From Rostratula benghalensis (taxonomy: Eukaryota > Chordata > Aves > Charadriiformes > Rostratulidae): a stretch of DNA of 64,000 nt. A model generated the notes under the pieces. That model worked only from the letters and a program-made list of their open reading frames with translations. It did not search any database and was not told where the DNA came from. The stretch covers positions 126,922-190,921 of the forward strand of contig VXAI01000163.1 in NCBI GenBank assembly GCA_013399305.1. Direction: 5' to 3'. Below, piece after piece: positions 49,403 to 61,915 of the stretch. The position numbers and the translations under genes are program-made. Each line of letters begins with the position of its first letter. Position 1 is the stretch's first letter.

Positions 49403-51797
49403 AATACCATTGATGACTTTTCTGACAAATTCAGCAATGAAATTGGCAGAGGTTTGTGCTTTTAATTATGTAGGTCTTTTGAGGAAGTGGGGATTTCAGA
49501 AGCTTTCTGAAACTTGATGTGGGATTTTGGTCCTAATCAGAATGATTTTAATTGAGTTAGGATTTATAGCAGGGTTGAAATAGTGAAAGGCCAGAAAATA
49601 ATCAAACACATGGTCTCTGTATAGCTATTGACTTCAAACAGATATTTTCCCAGCTAAGGAATCATAACAACATTTAGTCTGAATAGAGAAATCCGTCTTG
49701 CTGTTCCAGGCAAGGATTTCATCTTTTTAAAGCACATATTTCCCTTTTAACTTCAGACTGTCTAAGTAAGTTTGTGTGGAATTTCAAAATTAACAAATAT
49801 AGAATTAGGGGTGATGTGGTGCTGCATATTGCAGCAGATAGAGCAGAGGTTTGGATGACTGCCTTGTAATCGCAGGCTTCTTACTCACCCTTTTGAGCGT
49901 GGGTGTAGGAAACCCCTAATTCTCAGTGTTTAGATCCAGGATGCCCAGCCCCGGGACGCCTGCGTGCTCCTCAGATGGATTTGCTCATTTTCCAGCTTGC
50001 ATTTTGTACGCATCTCAAATGACCATCAGTCTATCTGAGCCTATTACACGGCTTTGAGCCCAAGGAATTCGGTGGTAGAAGCCAGGCAGGAGCGTTGGCT
50101 TAAACAATGTGCTTTTTCTTCAGTGTAGTTGCCAGGTGTGGAGAGAAACTTCTCAACCACAGCCTGGATGACAGGGCGTCTTGCCAGCATGGAGGAGGAG
50201 ATGGGAGAGACATTGATCTATTAGAAAATTGACCTTATGCAAGGGGAGGAGGGCGTCAGTCATCAGCTGCTGTGAGCTGACGGGCAGGGAAAGCCGGTTC
50301 TCCGCAATTGAGCTGTACTCTGCTTCCCTGGGGGACAGGGAGGTACCGAGTCTAAATTACATCTCCCTGCTGCTCGGAGGAAATTCCAAGTTGTAGGTAA
50401 AAGGGTAGGCTTAGGTCTCTGTTTCTTTAATTCTTTGAATTCCTCATGACTAAATAAATCCTGCTTTGGTTTCATTCTGTGGCACAATGGAAGGTTTTCT
50501 GTGCAGGCTCCTGAAGGAAAATGTTTGCAGGTGCCAAGTGTTTGGTTAGGCAGGCCGGGATAGGGAGCTGGAAGATGCAACTGGGGAGTCATTGGGTTGT
50601 TGGTCCTATCACAAGAGCAAAAGGGGGTGGGCAGTACTACACTTGAAAGGGCTTGTGGACTGGAAAAGGTCCTCAGGAGGAGCAGCATATAGAGATACAG
50701 TTGTGTAGACCACTTTGAAAGGGCACACAGCAGTCTACAGTTCCTCTAGGAGGGTTGGCTGATTTCCTCAAGAGGGATGGTTGTGGGATTAGGTATTTCT
50801 TACACCTGCACACCAGTTGTGGAGAGAAGTGCACATCTAGGCCTGCATACCTGGGAACGTCGTGTTTGTCTTTGGATGCCTGAGATGGACAATTAAGTTA
50901 TAATTTACATTATGGAAAACAGAGTTAGCCATCATTTTTTGAAACCAGACTTCTTTATGAAGGGAAGTCTTGTTTCCTCAGCTGGAGCAAGCCAGATCCA
51001 GCATGGTAGAAGACCCACTGGGTCAGAAATGCTTTCTGCTCTGTGCTGTGTTTTGTTGATGTGGTCGGATAAAAACTACCCTGCGGGCCTTTTGCCTGAA
51101 ATGAGCAGGGGAGAAGATCGTACAGAGGCCTTTTTTTCTTGGGGCTCAAATTTCAAAACAGACCTGGCAGCAGCACGTAGTAAGCAGGCATCAGCAGAAA
51201 TACTATACTCTGCTTTAGTAGTCTTCCTCGCTGGCCAGAAACACAGCTGAATGTTTCACCTCTCAGTTTGCAATAGATAAATTGAGCTGAGCAATATCCT
51301 TACGTGTGTAGTAACAAAGATGATGCAGGAAAGACCACAGACAGCTTAAAGCTCCTTATTTCAGGCTATGGTTCAAAGCAGCGTTTGTGTATCTCGGGCA
51401 TAAACCACCTATCTTTTACATACGTTACTGTTTGAGCATGTTGGCAGAAAATTCTGACTTGTGGTTGCAGTTCTTTATTTAGCCTTGTTTTTAACTAAAT
51501 TTGATTTTTGTGGGTGGGTATATACGACAGAGTCTGGGCTCATGCATCATTTTAGTAAAATTAATCCTGAAGAGGGGTAAACATCTAAAAGGAAAATATT
51601 TTTTTGCACCCAGCTAAAATGCAGAATGAGAACATTTCAGGCAGAGTGCTACAATAGTTAATGGGTAGGCAATTATTTTGATGATTTACAGCCTTTTGTT
51701 GAAATACCATGGAACCAGTAATTGTTGCCATAAACATTTTTGCACATTTAATTTTTCTGCAAAAATATGTAACATGAAAATTACCCGTTTTGTGGTA

Positions 51798-51821
51798 ATT
51801 TGCATATTTAAATATGCAAAT
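51798..51821. promoter_or_regulatory. 24-bp perfect palindrome of two inverted POU octamers
   Basis: The left half begins with ATTTGCAT (51798-51805) and the right half ends with its complement ATGCAAAT (51814-51821), with an 8-bp palindromic centre ATTTAAAT. Both are exact matches to the octamer bound by POU-domain factors. The inverted pair differs in spacing from the known MORE and PORE dimer sites. It lies 5.2 kb before exon C. Binding is inferred, not shown. Confidence 0.45.
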
Positions 51822-51899
51822 CAGGCACAACACATTTGGGGATCTGCGGATTTTTAGTAGCTAGATGTATGACCTGTGGAGAAGAATAGGGGAGCTGGA

Positions 51900-52445
51900 A
51901 GTCGCTCAAAAAAATTGAATTGTTATCCTGGTGAGAGACTCGTGCTAACGGATAGACACTTGGTGTACGGATTTGCTGCTTAGCGAGTGACCCTTTTCGT
52001 GTTGTTTGTGTCGTAATGGTTAGGTGAGAGTAATGAATTTGTGCTCAGACAAGACACTTGGTATTGAATTTTTGCAAACAGTGGCATGGTGTCTCATACC
52101 AATAACTGTGGCCCAGTGTATTTCTGGACGTGTAGGGTTGTGAGCTGCGTTATTGATAGCGTCAAAAAGACATTCAATGTTACCTGCCGTGGTTCTTCTG
52201 TTTTGACTTCTGTAGCTATTGAAATTTTGTGGCAGAGCTGTCCCCTGGCAGATTGCCTAGCGTTGGGTGAGGGCTGGAGAAGTGTAGAAACTGCGGTACC
52301 ACACGTTTTCATACGATGTCGTGGCATCCTTTTCTCCAGAAATACACCTTTGCCACTGACCCCAAGGAGGCAGGTCATGTTGGGGGCTCCAGAAGACAGC
52401 TTCTCTCTCTGGAAATGTTTTATACAAGTCGGAACGTACCCAACG
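51900..52445. promoter_or_regulatory. CpG-enriched intronic patch near the octamer palindrome
   Basis: I count roughly 20 CpGs in about 545 bp, with a dense cluster at 52301-52325. Overall GC is moderate, so this is CpG retention and not a GC-rich island. It may be an unmethylated regulatory element, possibly one unit with the octamer palindrome about 80 bp upstream. The open frames here on both strands show no recognisable protein. Confidence 0.25.
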
Positions 52446-53677
52446 CTTCAAGAAAACAATTGGCAGTATTAAAATACCCTGTTTTATGGAAGTAGATCAT
52501 TGTTTTAGTTCCTCTGGGAGGGGAAAAGAATTATTGCCTGGGTCCTTTAAGGCAGTTTGAGAGCCACATAAATGTTTTCACAGTGACTTAAAACTGAATT
52601 AAAGCCAGAGCAAGAATGTTTTTGTACAGTAACGGATACTTAATGCCAGAAACTTGATTAATATTACATCTCTTCCCAAACATGATCTATGTAGCAACAT
52701 GAGGTTTGCATTGGAATAGCTGGCTCGGGTTCACAACATTGGCGAGGCTCCCCTTTCTCCTTCTAAAAACAAAACTTGTCCTTTTCACTCTTATCTTCCC
52801 TCTTTGTTTTGGAGAGTTGTATGAATGTGCAATTACTCGCTTTACGCGGCACAAGCTCTGCAACATGCGGAATATGTGTACGTGTATGGACTGTGCATTT
52901 TATCTTCCAGACACTGCTACAAGGCAAAAAGGTTCATACATCAGTACTCTGATAGCAGAGTCCCCCATTATCTCGAGTATAAAGCATACCTGGTGCAGGA
53001 ATAGACTCCAGGAGGGCCTGGGAAAGAAAGCTTTTGCCCCTGGAGTCAGCTGTTGGCTGAACCCAGTCCAGTAATTCTGCTGCTTACACAATGAAAGCCT
53101 GATTATTGAACGTGTTATAAATTGGCTTCTGAATGACTGGCTGAAGGTATTCTATAAAATATTTGTGTGCAAATTCCTTTGTAGGAATACTTTAGAAAAT
53201 TGCTGAAAATACAATGAATGTTTATAGCTGGCTTCAGTGTCAATTTCTGTAGTAAATGCTTAATTACTCTGTAGTAATTGAGCCTATCTGTGCCTTTACT
53301 TGATCAAACATTATTTTTTTTTTAAGCCATTATAATAGCTGCACCTAGTACATGCACAATTGGCACAGTTTGCATTGGTTTGCCTAGGGATTTTTTTATC
53401 ACAGTTTCAAATGAGATAACCCAAAATCCCTCTATGGGATCCTGGGTAAATACTGGTGCCCAAGGTCCAGTTCCCCTGATGCAGAGCACTGTTACGCATC
53501 TGTTGGGATCACGCCTGCCATAAGGTTTTGCTCTGCTGCCATAAATTATATCAGTGGTTTAAAAACACCCAGTGCTTGTGAGTTTTGAATGTAGTGGTTC
53601 AGTTTCTTTGCATTTGATCATCAGTGCTAACCAAAAGATCCACAAGTATTTCACTCTGGGACTCTTATTGTTTCAGC

Positions 53678-53713
53678 ATAATAATAATGATAGGAATAAT
53701 AAAAATAATAATA
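53678..53713. repeat. AAT microsatellite, imperfect
   Basis: AAT/ATA triplets broken by GATAGG and an A5 run. A second short AAT run lies at about 53899-53913. Confidence 0.85.
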
Positions 53714-54937
53714 GCTTTGGAGGGCGTGGCGTTTTGAGAGCAAGCATTCAGATAGACATGGATAAAGGGATATCCATTTATTCTATTTGAAGTGTCTGAA
53801 CACTAATAATTTACTTGCACTTTTAATTATTTGTTAGTAGGGCTCTTACCTTTAACTAAAAGCTGTTCTGGAAATATAGAGCTAATTAAGGTAGCATATA
53901 ATAATAATAATTCAAGATTATAAAAGAGTTCTTTAATAATGTGAGTTTCACCACTCATGTGGATTGAGCTTTTTTTCTGTCTTTCTGACTTTTAATGAAA
54001 TTACTGCTTCAAGGATGAAACCTTTATTGACTGCACTTTCATGAAAAAAAAAAAAAAAAGACGGGCAGCAGAATATTGGACATTGTGCACATCAAAGTTA
54101 TCACTAGGATGTGAGATTGTAGCTGGGACGTTTCTACATCTGGGCTTAGTAAAGCGCACCTTTTCTGCTTTTTTGAATGCCTCAGAAATATTGAAGAGCT
54201 GGCAGACATGAAGGAGGAAGCAATTTGCTGCATAAGAAGACATGAAAGGATTAGTAATAATTTTATTGTTAATCAGATTTGGTCTGAGTAATATTTAATG
54301 CAGAGTTTGGGGGACTTACTCTTTTGTTTTGTTTGAGATGTGGGTGTTTACTAGTTATTTGAGCCAGAGTTTAGTCCTATATTGTAGTTTCTAAGCCTAG
54401 ATAACTTCTAGAACTTCTTACTCCGATGGAAGCAAAATCATAGTCCAGTGAACATTTCCCCCCTCGCCCCCCGGGCCCTTTAAATGCTTGGATTATGGTA
54501 GTGTTTTGTAATTAATGAAGCCAATGTTTTCATACTTGTTCATGTAATATGTTTGTGGATTTTGCAGAACATATTATTGTGGAAAGGTTTTTATACCTAT
54601 CTAGCTGGATATAACAATATTCTAGGTGTTGGAAGAAATAAACACCATTTTTCATAGAAACTGATACCATCTACTGTTTAAGTAGAGACAGCCTGACTAG
54701 GACTGTTTTGCATTTACGTCTCTCCCTTTTTATTCTGTTTTCAGGCTTGAAGCTTTTTAAGCTTTTCCTGTGAGACTGAACATTTTTTTCTCTCTCCCAT
54801 TTCTCTTTTCCCCCTTTCAAGAATCTTACAAATTAAGACAAAAGATAATTACTCAGAGGGTAAAACTGGCAGGGTTCCCACGACACTTAAAATTAATGAG
54901 CTGTTGCATATAAAATATACCTTGTCTCATGTTCGCT

Positions 54938-54957
54938 GGGTTGGGTGGGTTTGGGGG
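54938..54957 (+). other. Canonical G-quadruplex motif
   Basis: Runs GGG (54938-54940), GGG (54943-54945), GGG (54947-54949) and GGGGG (54953-54957), with loops TT, T and TTT. Short loops predict a stable quadruplex. It lies on the coding strand, so it is also in the pre-mRNA, about 2.1 kb before exon C. Confidence 0.9.
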
Positions 54958-56158
54958 TTTTTTTTGGTCTTTTTTGTGAACCATAAAAGTGCACAATTTG
55001 GCTTTTTGGCTGTGTTTTCTGTTTTAGTAATTTTCAGTTTATAAAGTGGCAACTGCATTAGAAAACTAATCTCTCTCTGACTTAAGGTTTCCGTATGAGC
55101 AGGTCAGTATATACAAGTTGTTCCCTCCAAAGGAAAATATCACTCACAGTGATGAAATACATATTAACAAAGCTGACATCAATTGTTTGTGCTATGTCTT
55201 ATTAAAAACAAATAGCTGTGCTTCGTGCATCTGTCGTGCTTTCCATCTCATGTGAGAACTCCTTACAAAGGAGGACAAATGTATTGTCGTGAACTCCCCG
55301 AGAGGGGTTGGCAATTATTATCAGTTCCATCACTGGAAATGAGACACGGAGGTTACACGACTTTTGCTGAAATCACTGGGAAAATCCTTGGCTGGCTGGA
55401 GCAGCATCAGTTGCTCCTGAGCTGAGGACGGATGGAGCCATGGGGGAATTTGCGGTGACTTCACTGCCAATGACTTTTTCCTCATTCTTACTCTATTTAT
55501 GGAAGGGGGAAGAAAGAAAGAGGGAAGAGCAATTGCAATTTTTTAATTTTTTTACACGATCTGCTTCAGTACTTTTCACTGACTGAATATAAGTGACCTG
55601 GATAACAAATTTGTCAGTATCCTGCTTGGAGTTTCAGCTTTTGGAGGTGCAGTGTGGGGTAGGTAGCTGTAGCTGCGGTGGGTAGATGGCTGGCTGGGAA
55701 GGTCTGGAGGTAGGTGTCGCTCAAAAGCAGCCTAGATGCTAGGTACAGGGTATCTGTAGGAAAGCTTCACAATTTAGATAAAAAGGTATGTGTCCAAGGT
55801 GTATCACGACTAGTGATGAAAGAAGGCTTTAATTTCACAAGGAAACAATAATTTAAATAATTTTGCTAATACTCCCAAACAGATGGTGTGTGTTGTGCGT
55901 AATAAATATGATTTTTATATAGTTGAGCCATTAAGTATTTATGAATTTTCTTACTTGCATCTTTCCCTAAGCCATGGCGAAAAAGGCAGGGGTAGAAACC
56001 AAGAGTAGATGAGTAGGGAAGGCGGGAGGTCACTTGCCATTCTGGGTGTTGGATCACAAGGCTCACAGACCTCTGTCAAGAGCTTCACTGAAGAGGGGGC
56101 AGCACTGACATAAAACCACCACATTTTTTGTTAACAAACAAACAGAGAAATGTGACGC

Positions 56159-56202
56159 GGTTTTGGGGTTTTTTTGGTTTTGTTTTGTTCTGGTTTTTTT
56201 TA
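56159..56202 (+). repeat. G/T-rich low-complexity tract
   Basis: T-runs separated by GG and GGGG. It is the complement-strand equivalent of the A/C tracts at 18616-18658 and 29480-29519. A poly-A tail origin on the - strand is possible, but no attached element is recognisable. Confidence 0.6.
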
Positions 56203-57013
56203 ACCTTAGCTTTTCATGTGCCCTGACAGCAAAAGAGCTGTGACTATTCTTAAATAAATTCAGCTGAGGGGCAGGAGCAAAACTTGCTGAGATACTTGCA
56301 TACATTTGCATAATACTTACTGTGTGAAAAGTATGGTTTCCGTTCTGTGCTTTCATATCCCTTCACTTCAGCAGAAGGCTAGGGCCCTCAGCATAGGTCC
56401 CAGCATTACTTTGTATGACACGTTCCAAAATGGTTTTAGTATTTTCCTTTCTTCACAGAAGTACCTTTTCCTATTTGCAGCTTGTCTGCTATAAGCAAAC
56501 TGCTGTCAGTTTCATTCAGCAGTTTGGGTGCTGATGAAAACAAAACGTGCTTTTTCATGGAATGTTTCCTTTCTTTTACATTAGTGTAGAAAAAAAAATA
56601 CTCCAAACAATCCTTTTTCTGTTTAGGTTATGTTTAGAATTCCATTGCTGTAACAGCATAAAGCTAATTAAAACTGTCATAAATAAAAATCAAATTGGTA
56701 AGTCTAAATTTAGGTCAATCAAAACAGTATGATACCTTGTATGTTTTAATTTGGATATTGAAGATAAATGTGTGTTAACAAGCAAAGGAAATACTTAAGT
56801 AAATCTGTTCATGTAAAAATATATGCGAAGCAGCACTTCTATTTCTGTATTCATTTTTTTTCTTAGACATAAGAAGACACTTGCCAAATATCCAACACTG
56901 ACAGTAGAGAAGGTTGGGTTGTCTTGAATGAAGAGTTTGCTCTTGTACATTTTTGTGGGGATAATTTTCTCCTATTTTTCCCCCCTTAATAGTCTGATTT
57001 TCTCTCTTCTCAG

Positions 57014-57243
57014 TTTTCAATGGGTCCAGCAAATCATCGAAGGAGAAAGAACCTGCTCAGAAACACAAAAGCAAAGAGGCCACACCAGGGAAGGAGAGGA
57101 ACAGCGAACAGAAGGCTGAGAGCCGAAAAGACCAGGCTGCTGCTAATCACCACCCTACTACAAACACTGGCTCCTCTACGAAAGGGCTCACCTCTAACAA
57201 CCACCACACTCTTCATAGATCGGCTCAGGACCTAAGGAAACAG
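57014..57243 (+). CDS. JARID2: JARID2 coding exon C (about exon 6), basic Ser/His-rich linker
   Basis: This 230-bp exon completes the Val codon split with exon B and ends on a whole codon (CAG, donor GTAATG at 57244). It reads (V)[38 protein letters not shown], a Ser/Thr/Asn/His-rich stretch with two HH pairs, and [11 protein letters not shown]. The two ends match human JARID2 well. The middle (about 57095-57205) differs clearly in sequence while keeping a Lys/Ser/His-rich character. It is probably disordered and precedes the known RNA- and nucleosome-binding region encoded further downstream. The acceptor tract (TTTTCTCTCTTCTCAG) is strong. The identification is firm because all three exons occur in order, with matching phases, on one strand. 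Confidence 0.96.
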
Positions 57244-57384
57244 GTAATGAATTGTACTCTGCTGTGGACACATGGGAAATGCAGACTTTTAAGGTGCTAG
57301 CTCCATTTTCTATTGCCTGGCAGAGAGCGAACACGGCAATCCTTAAAAGCATGCTCCGGAGACAGCAGGGAGTTAATTTTCAGT

Positions 57385-57423
57385 GAAAGAGAGAGAAAGA
57401 GAGAAAGAAGGAAAAAAGAAAAG
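57385..57423 (+). repeat. GA/GAAA purine tract
   Basis: 39 consecutive purines, mostly GA and GAAA units, 142 bp after the exon C donor. Simple sequence; its RNA could bind purine-rich-element splicing factors, which is inference only. Confidence 0.8.
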
Positions 57424-59684
57424 TGATACATACACGGGAAGTCAGTATGATAAAGCATGCTTTACAACCCTGTCTCGATATTTTCCAGTGTATACATATG
57501 ACAGAGTGAAGTTCACATGGCTATTTATTAAACCTTTCTGACTGGCACTCTTGTTGGCCTCTCTGCTGACAGTGCCAAGACTGGCAGCACGTGGAAAAAT
57601 GAACTCCTTTTTGTGTGCAGCTGGGTCTGCTCTTAGAGGCTCACTGGCATTGTAGAGAAGCTGACAATATGCTCTGGTATCTGGTAATGCACGTGGGCAA
57701 CACAAACCTCAGAATCCAGGAAAAATGTTTTGCCTGGTGCTTAAAGAAAGGGGCTTTAGCATGTTGCCTCCTTCACAGTGAATATACCAGGTGAGGAGAA
57801 ATTCAGACTGTCATGTTACCTGAAGGAAAACTAGCAAAAAAATTCAGCAAGGTTTGTCTCAGCCTGACTTGTATTTGGGTGTGGAAGTTCAGCAGACCAA
57901 TCGTTTGGTGCTTGTGACTGGTGTTTGAGCAGGATGTGTCTCTGCCTTTTTTGATGACTGCATCAAAGGGATCCTAAAACAGCAAGTGTCAAATAATTTT
58001 TTAATAAGAGACTTTCAAGATCCCTGGTCAGTGTCCTTATTCAGCCTGGGCTTTAGTTATAAGGGTACTAGGTTAATGCAGTATAGAAAGAAATCTTGGT
58101 ACACTTAGGTTTTTTTTTCCTTTATTTTTCCCGCAGCAGTTAATTCTCAAAAGCCTGATTAGAGACATTCTTTATTTGCTGGCATCTAAAGATTTTTCTT
58201 CTAAATAGACTGGACTTTGTTGGAGCTGGAATAGTCATCTTATAGTGCTATGAAGGCCTTAAATGGCACCTTTCAGTGATAGGTTTGGAAATTAAAAGTG
58301 GCAAAAAGAAAATCAGTGGTGCTTTTGCTGAGGAAATCTTGCATGCCCTGTGGTGTTTAGCTTCTCCTGAAATGCCTCCACTGGATTTGTATTGCCTTCT
58401 AAATCAAACTTGAGATCCTGAAGGCTATCTACAGTCTATTTCTCTCTACCTCTGTAAGACTTCCATTCTTTAGTCCCCCATGGCAATTTTTGATTATCCT
58501 AGTCATCAGCTTGAATGAATGCCTGCCGCCTTTTGCATCCTTTTGGCTTTCTTTTTCGTGACGGCCAGCATCCCATGGTCCATGATGTGACATGCTCTGC
58601 CATGAGCTCTTCACATTGAACAAGTTTCCAAAGTGCAAGATGCACATCATACATTTTAACTCACTGGAACGCTTTTGTGAAATGCTTTATAGTTGTATCA
58701 TCAATGAATGAGTGGTGAAAATTGACCGCTGTCCCTTGTGAAGGTAGCTGTGAGAAAGGAAAACATAGGTGCAGAAGAATTTTGTTCACCATCCGAGGGG
58801 GTTTTGCTTCATAGAGTGTTACATACTATGCAAAATGGAGAGAAATTCCAAAGCAGCACAGTACAATACACAGCCATGTCAAATAGACACCTCACACAGT
58901 GTGGCCCTCAAACTCCAGAAAATACGGGGGCTGTAAGTTGAGATTATGATTTATTTTTTTTTTTAATAAATTAGACATTTAAATTTTCTTCTGCAACCCA
59001 CAGTAACATAAGTACTTTCTTGCCAGTTTTAGTGAAAATGTGGTTGTAACTAATTAAAGGTGGATTTATCCACTTTGCCTGACAGAAAGACTTTGCATTG
59101 TGCAAAAGCTTAGACTTTCCAGTAATGTGACAGCGCTACATTTCCTGCCCTCGTCCTGGGTCTTTGTTGGCATTTTTAGTATTTTCCAAAAGGAGAGTTG
59201 TTTTCCCAGGGTGCCAGCCACATGTTTTCTGTCTTCTGATATGTTTTTGCTTCTTGTTCACGTGCATTCACGTGGCTTATTTATATGTGTGGTTTTGGTT
59301 TTTTCAATCTTATAGAAGATAAAGGCAGAACACTAGAAATGAGCTGAGATTTTCTTTTTTCCTCTCCTTCTTTCTTTCCTTTTCTGGTGTGCACTTATTC
59401 TTGTCATGTGTTCCCTCTCTCTCTTTCTTCCTCCCTTGCTATCTTCCCCAATCCCCTGCTTCAAAGGGGTTGTGGGCAGAGGAAATGTAGTTCAATGGGG
59501 CCCTCTCTTGGCCTAATATGGTAACTTAGCTCTGCAAAACATCAACACAGAAGGGGTTTTATGAATGAATTCGAGATCAGTTGCATAACTTTAATTTGTT
59601 TGGGACCAAAACCATTGTTGGTATTGCTAATGTTGCTGTTACTGCTGTGGTTGTTATCTAACAAGTTGTTTGTTGGCTTTATTT

Positions 59685-59711
59685 TGTGTGTGCGTGTATG
59701 TGCGTATGTGT
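59685..59711. repeat. TG/CG/TA alternating tract, 27 bp
   Basis: An imperfect TG dinucleotide repeat with two CG and two TA steps that keeps strict alternation. It is a short microsatellite with Z-DNA potential. Confidence 0.75.
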
Positions 59712-61204
59712 CTAGAGGATGGATCCTAGGTGCTATGCAGAGGTGTGTATTTAAACCAGTTCAAATCCAACAAACACATTGCTGCAAGACTATGCTGGTC
59801 CCATTTACCTTTTAAAAGATAAAAATAATTTAAATCTAGTGAACCATCTTTTACTGCAAGGCAAGTGTTCAGTAAAGAGGAGAAAAATAGTCTGAAGACA
59901 AATATGTGTCAGCAAAACTGAGAAGATAGCTGAAAAGCAAAGATAAGATTATGCATATCCCTAGTTTCACCTTTATCTCAAAGACTTTGAGTCATGTAAG
60001 GCTAATGTCAATCACTTTGTTACTATTTGAATTAAATTGACTTCTTTCTTATGTGCTCAGTGTAAGCACTGCCTCGGGATGGAGCTGTGGCATAGACCCC
60101 CATTTGGTGAACCTGCGCACCTGGCAGTGTGGCCAATTTTTTAGGCTGACTCTGTGTGTGTATGTTTGGTTTGGGGGGAGACATATCAACAGTAGAAAGG
60201 TAAGAAAACGCCTACCGCAATTTCTTGTTTCTTTTGGTTCCAATCGTCTGATGTCTGTCGTCAGAGACAAGTACAGACCAGGAACGTGTAGGTGATGACC
60301 GACCAGCCAGAATTTCACATTTGTCAATGTGAAATCCTGAATCCACCTGTTGCTTTGATGGTGGGCTATGACCACGTTGTTCGCTCCGCTTGTTTCCAGC
60401 TGGAAGACATTTGTTGCAGCCTATGCCTGTTAGAAGCGTGGTCTGTTCTGGTCTATATAGTACTGCTCTATCTTAAACGTTATGCTGTCCTCTCTAAAAA
60501 CATTCAAGATACCTGTGGGCATTTGGGGAGGGAAGAGGGAGAAGTATTTGTCGTGTCTGCTCTAGAAAGATGGTGGTTCTAAGGAAGTTTTCAGCAGTGT
60601 TTCTTTCTTGTGGGTTCTCCTTAGCAACCAGAAAGAAGTAAGTTAATTCCTTATACTATTCTCATGCCAAGTGTTCTCTACTTTCAGACCTGTGTGTCTA
60701 ATGTCACTAAGTTTAAATAAAAACTCAAATTAGTGTGCTTATAATCCAGGATTGGAGGTTAGATAGCAGAAGCCTATGCACCTGTTCAGTTCAAGATGTG
60801 GCCCTGAGAGATCTAAGCTTTGGTTGTGTGGAGGTATTCTAACAACTCTAACCAGTTGTGCTAAGTTGCTGTTTCCTTGATTAATTCAGTTTTCTGGAGG
60901 TTTGTATCTTGGCAGTTTTTAATTCTGGCCTCAAGCTGATGGTACTGATACCATGTTTTCCTTTGAGGAGGAGCTGTGAGGATCCTGCCTTTCTCCATGA
61001 CCACTTTCTCCACCACTGTGTTTTGTTCTCAGGCCCTATGTCACCACCTCTTGCTGGAGGACTGTCCCAGATAGCCCTTCAGGCTTCTTTTCACAACTTC
61101 TTAAAAAAGAAAACATAGGAAGACTGGACTGACAAGGTACTTCCAAAAAGGCTGACGGCTCACTCTGAGGTGTTGTCCTGACTGTGCCTGACAGCACAGT
61201 AACC

Positions 61205-61915
61205 AAAGCTATGACCTCCTTGAAACCTTCTTGAAAACCTCTCAAAGAGGAGACTTCACAACATCTTCTTACAGCATTGTCCTTTTCTACTCATTAGAAA
61301 GCTTTCCTGGGTGTGCCTCAGGTCATCTTTGCAGACAGTGGAAGTTTTCTTCCCCCCACTTTTCACAGTGAACATGGAAAGAGTATTTACTGTCATCTTT
61401 CAGAGGAACTCCTTACGCATTGGAAGACCATTACAGAGTTGTTCTATAGTCATCTCTTTCAGACCAAACAAGCCCAGCTTTCTTGTCTTTTCCATAAAGA
61501 TTGTATTTTCAAACTATCTGAGCACGTTGTGCTCTTTTAGACTTGCTCTGCTGTCTAAATTTTTCTCACAGCATGGGCCAGATGCTGGATCCAGCTCTCC
61601 ATAGGAGAGCCTGTGCTCTCATCCCTTGTTTTTGGCACTCTTAGTAGTGGGTCTCAGAGATTTGCATGCACCATTGTGTTTTACAGCTCAAAGTGGTCCC
61701 CAAATGTTGCTTCTCCCTTACATGTATGACTTGTCCTTCCTAAAAACAGCACTTCCTCTTATTGTAAAAATGTTCTGAAAAAAGTTATTCAAGGTTACCT
61801 TTGATTTTTCACCTTGTCTCCAGAGCTCCTTCCAGGCATGTGTCACTGGCAAATTTTACAATAATCCAAGTTACTGATATGAGTACTAGATAGAACTGAG
61901 GCAAAGACAAGTCCC
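61205..61915 (-). mobile_element. Old, degraded CR1 LINE (RT frame end plus 3' UTR)
   Basis: On the + strand, 61213-61260 (CCTTGAAAC, CTTGAAAACCTC, GGAGACTTCACAACATC) and 61397-61560 (CATCTTTCAGAGG, CCAAACAAGCCCAGCTTTC, GACTTGCTCTGCTG) parallel the reverse complement of the CR1 3' UTR. Reverse-complementing about 61830-61900 gives ATCAGTAACTTGGAT, then AAATTTGCCAGTGACACA, matching the end of the CR1 reverse-transcriptase frame. The two parts are in the right order for one element. It is heavily mutated and antisense to JARID2. The middle is not recognisable and the edges are approximate. Confidence 0.65.

Larger units (their letters stand above)
45908..57013 (+). other. JARID2: JARID2 intron (about intron 5)
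   Basis: This is a phase-1 intron of 11,106 bp. The donor is GTAGGT, and the acceptor follows a strong tract of T and C ending TCTCTCTTCTCAG at 57013. Contents include an alternating purine-pyrimidine tract (46146-46179), a CR1 copy on the + strand (47050-47600), an old CR1 fragment on the - strand (49328-49402), an octamer palindrome (51798-51821), a CpG-enriched patch (51900-52445), an AAT repeat (53678-53713), a G-quadruplex motif (54938-54957) and a G/T-rich tract (56159-56202). No other gene is visible. Confidence 0.9.

Noticed and set aside
50263..50688. 141-aa - strand frame rich in Pro and Leu
   Set aside because: No domain or homology that I recognise, and composition follows the local CT-rich sequence.
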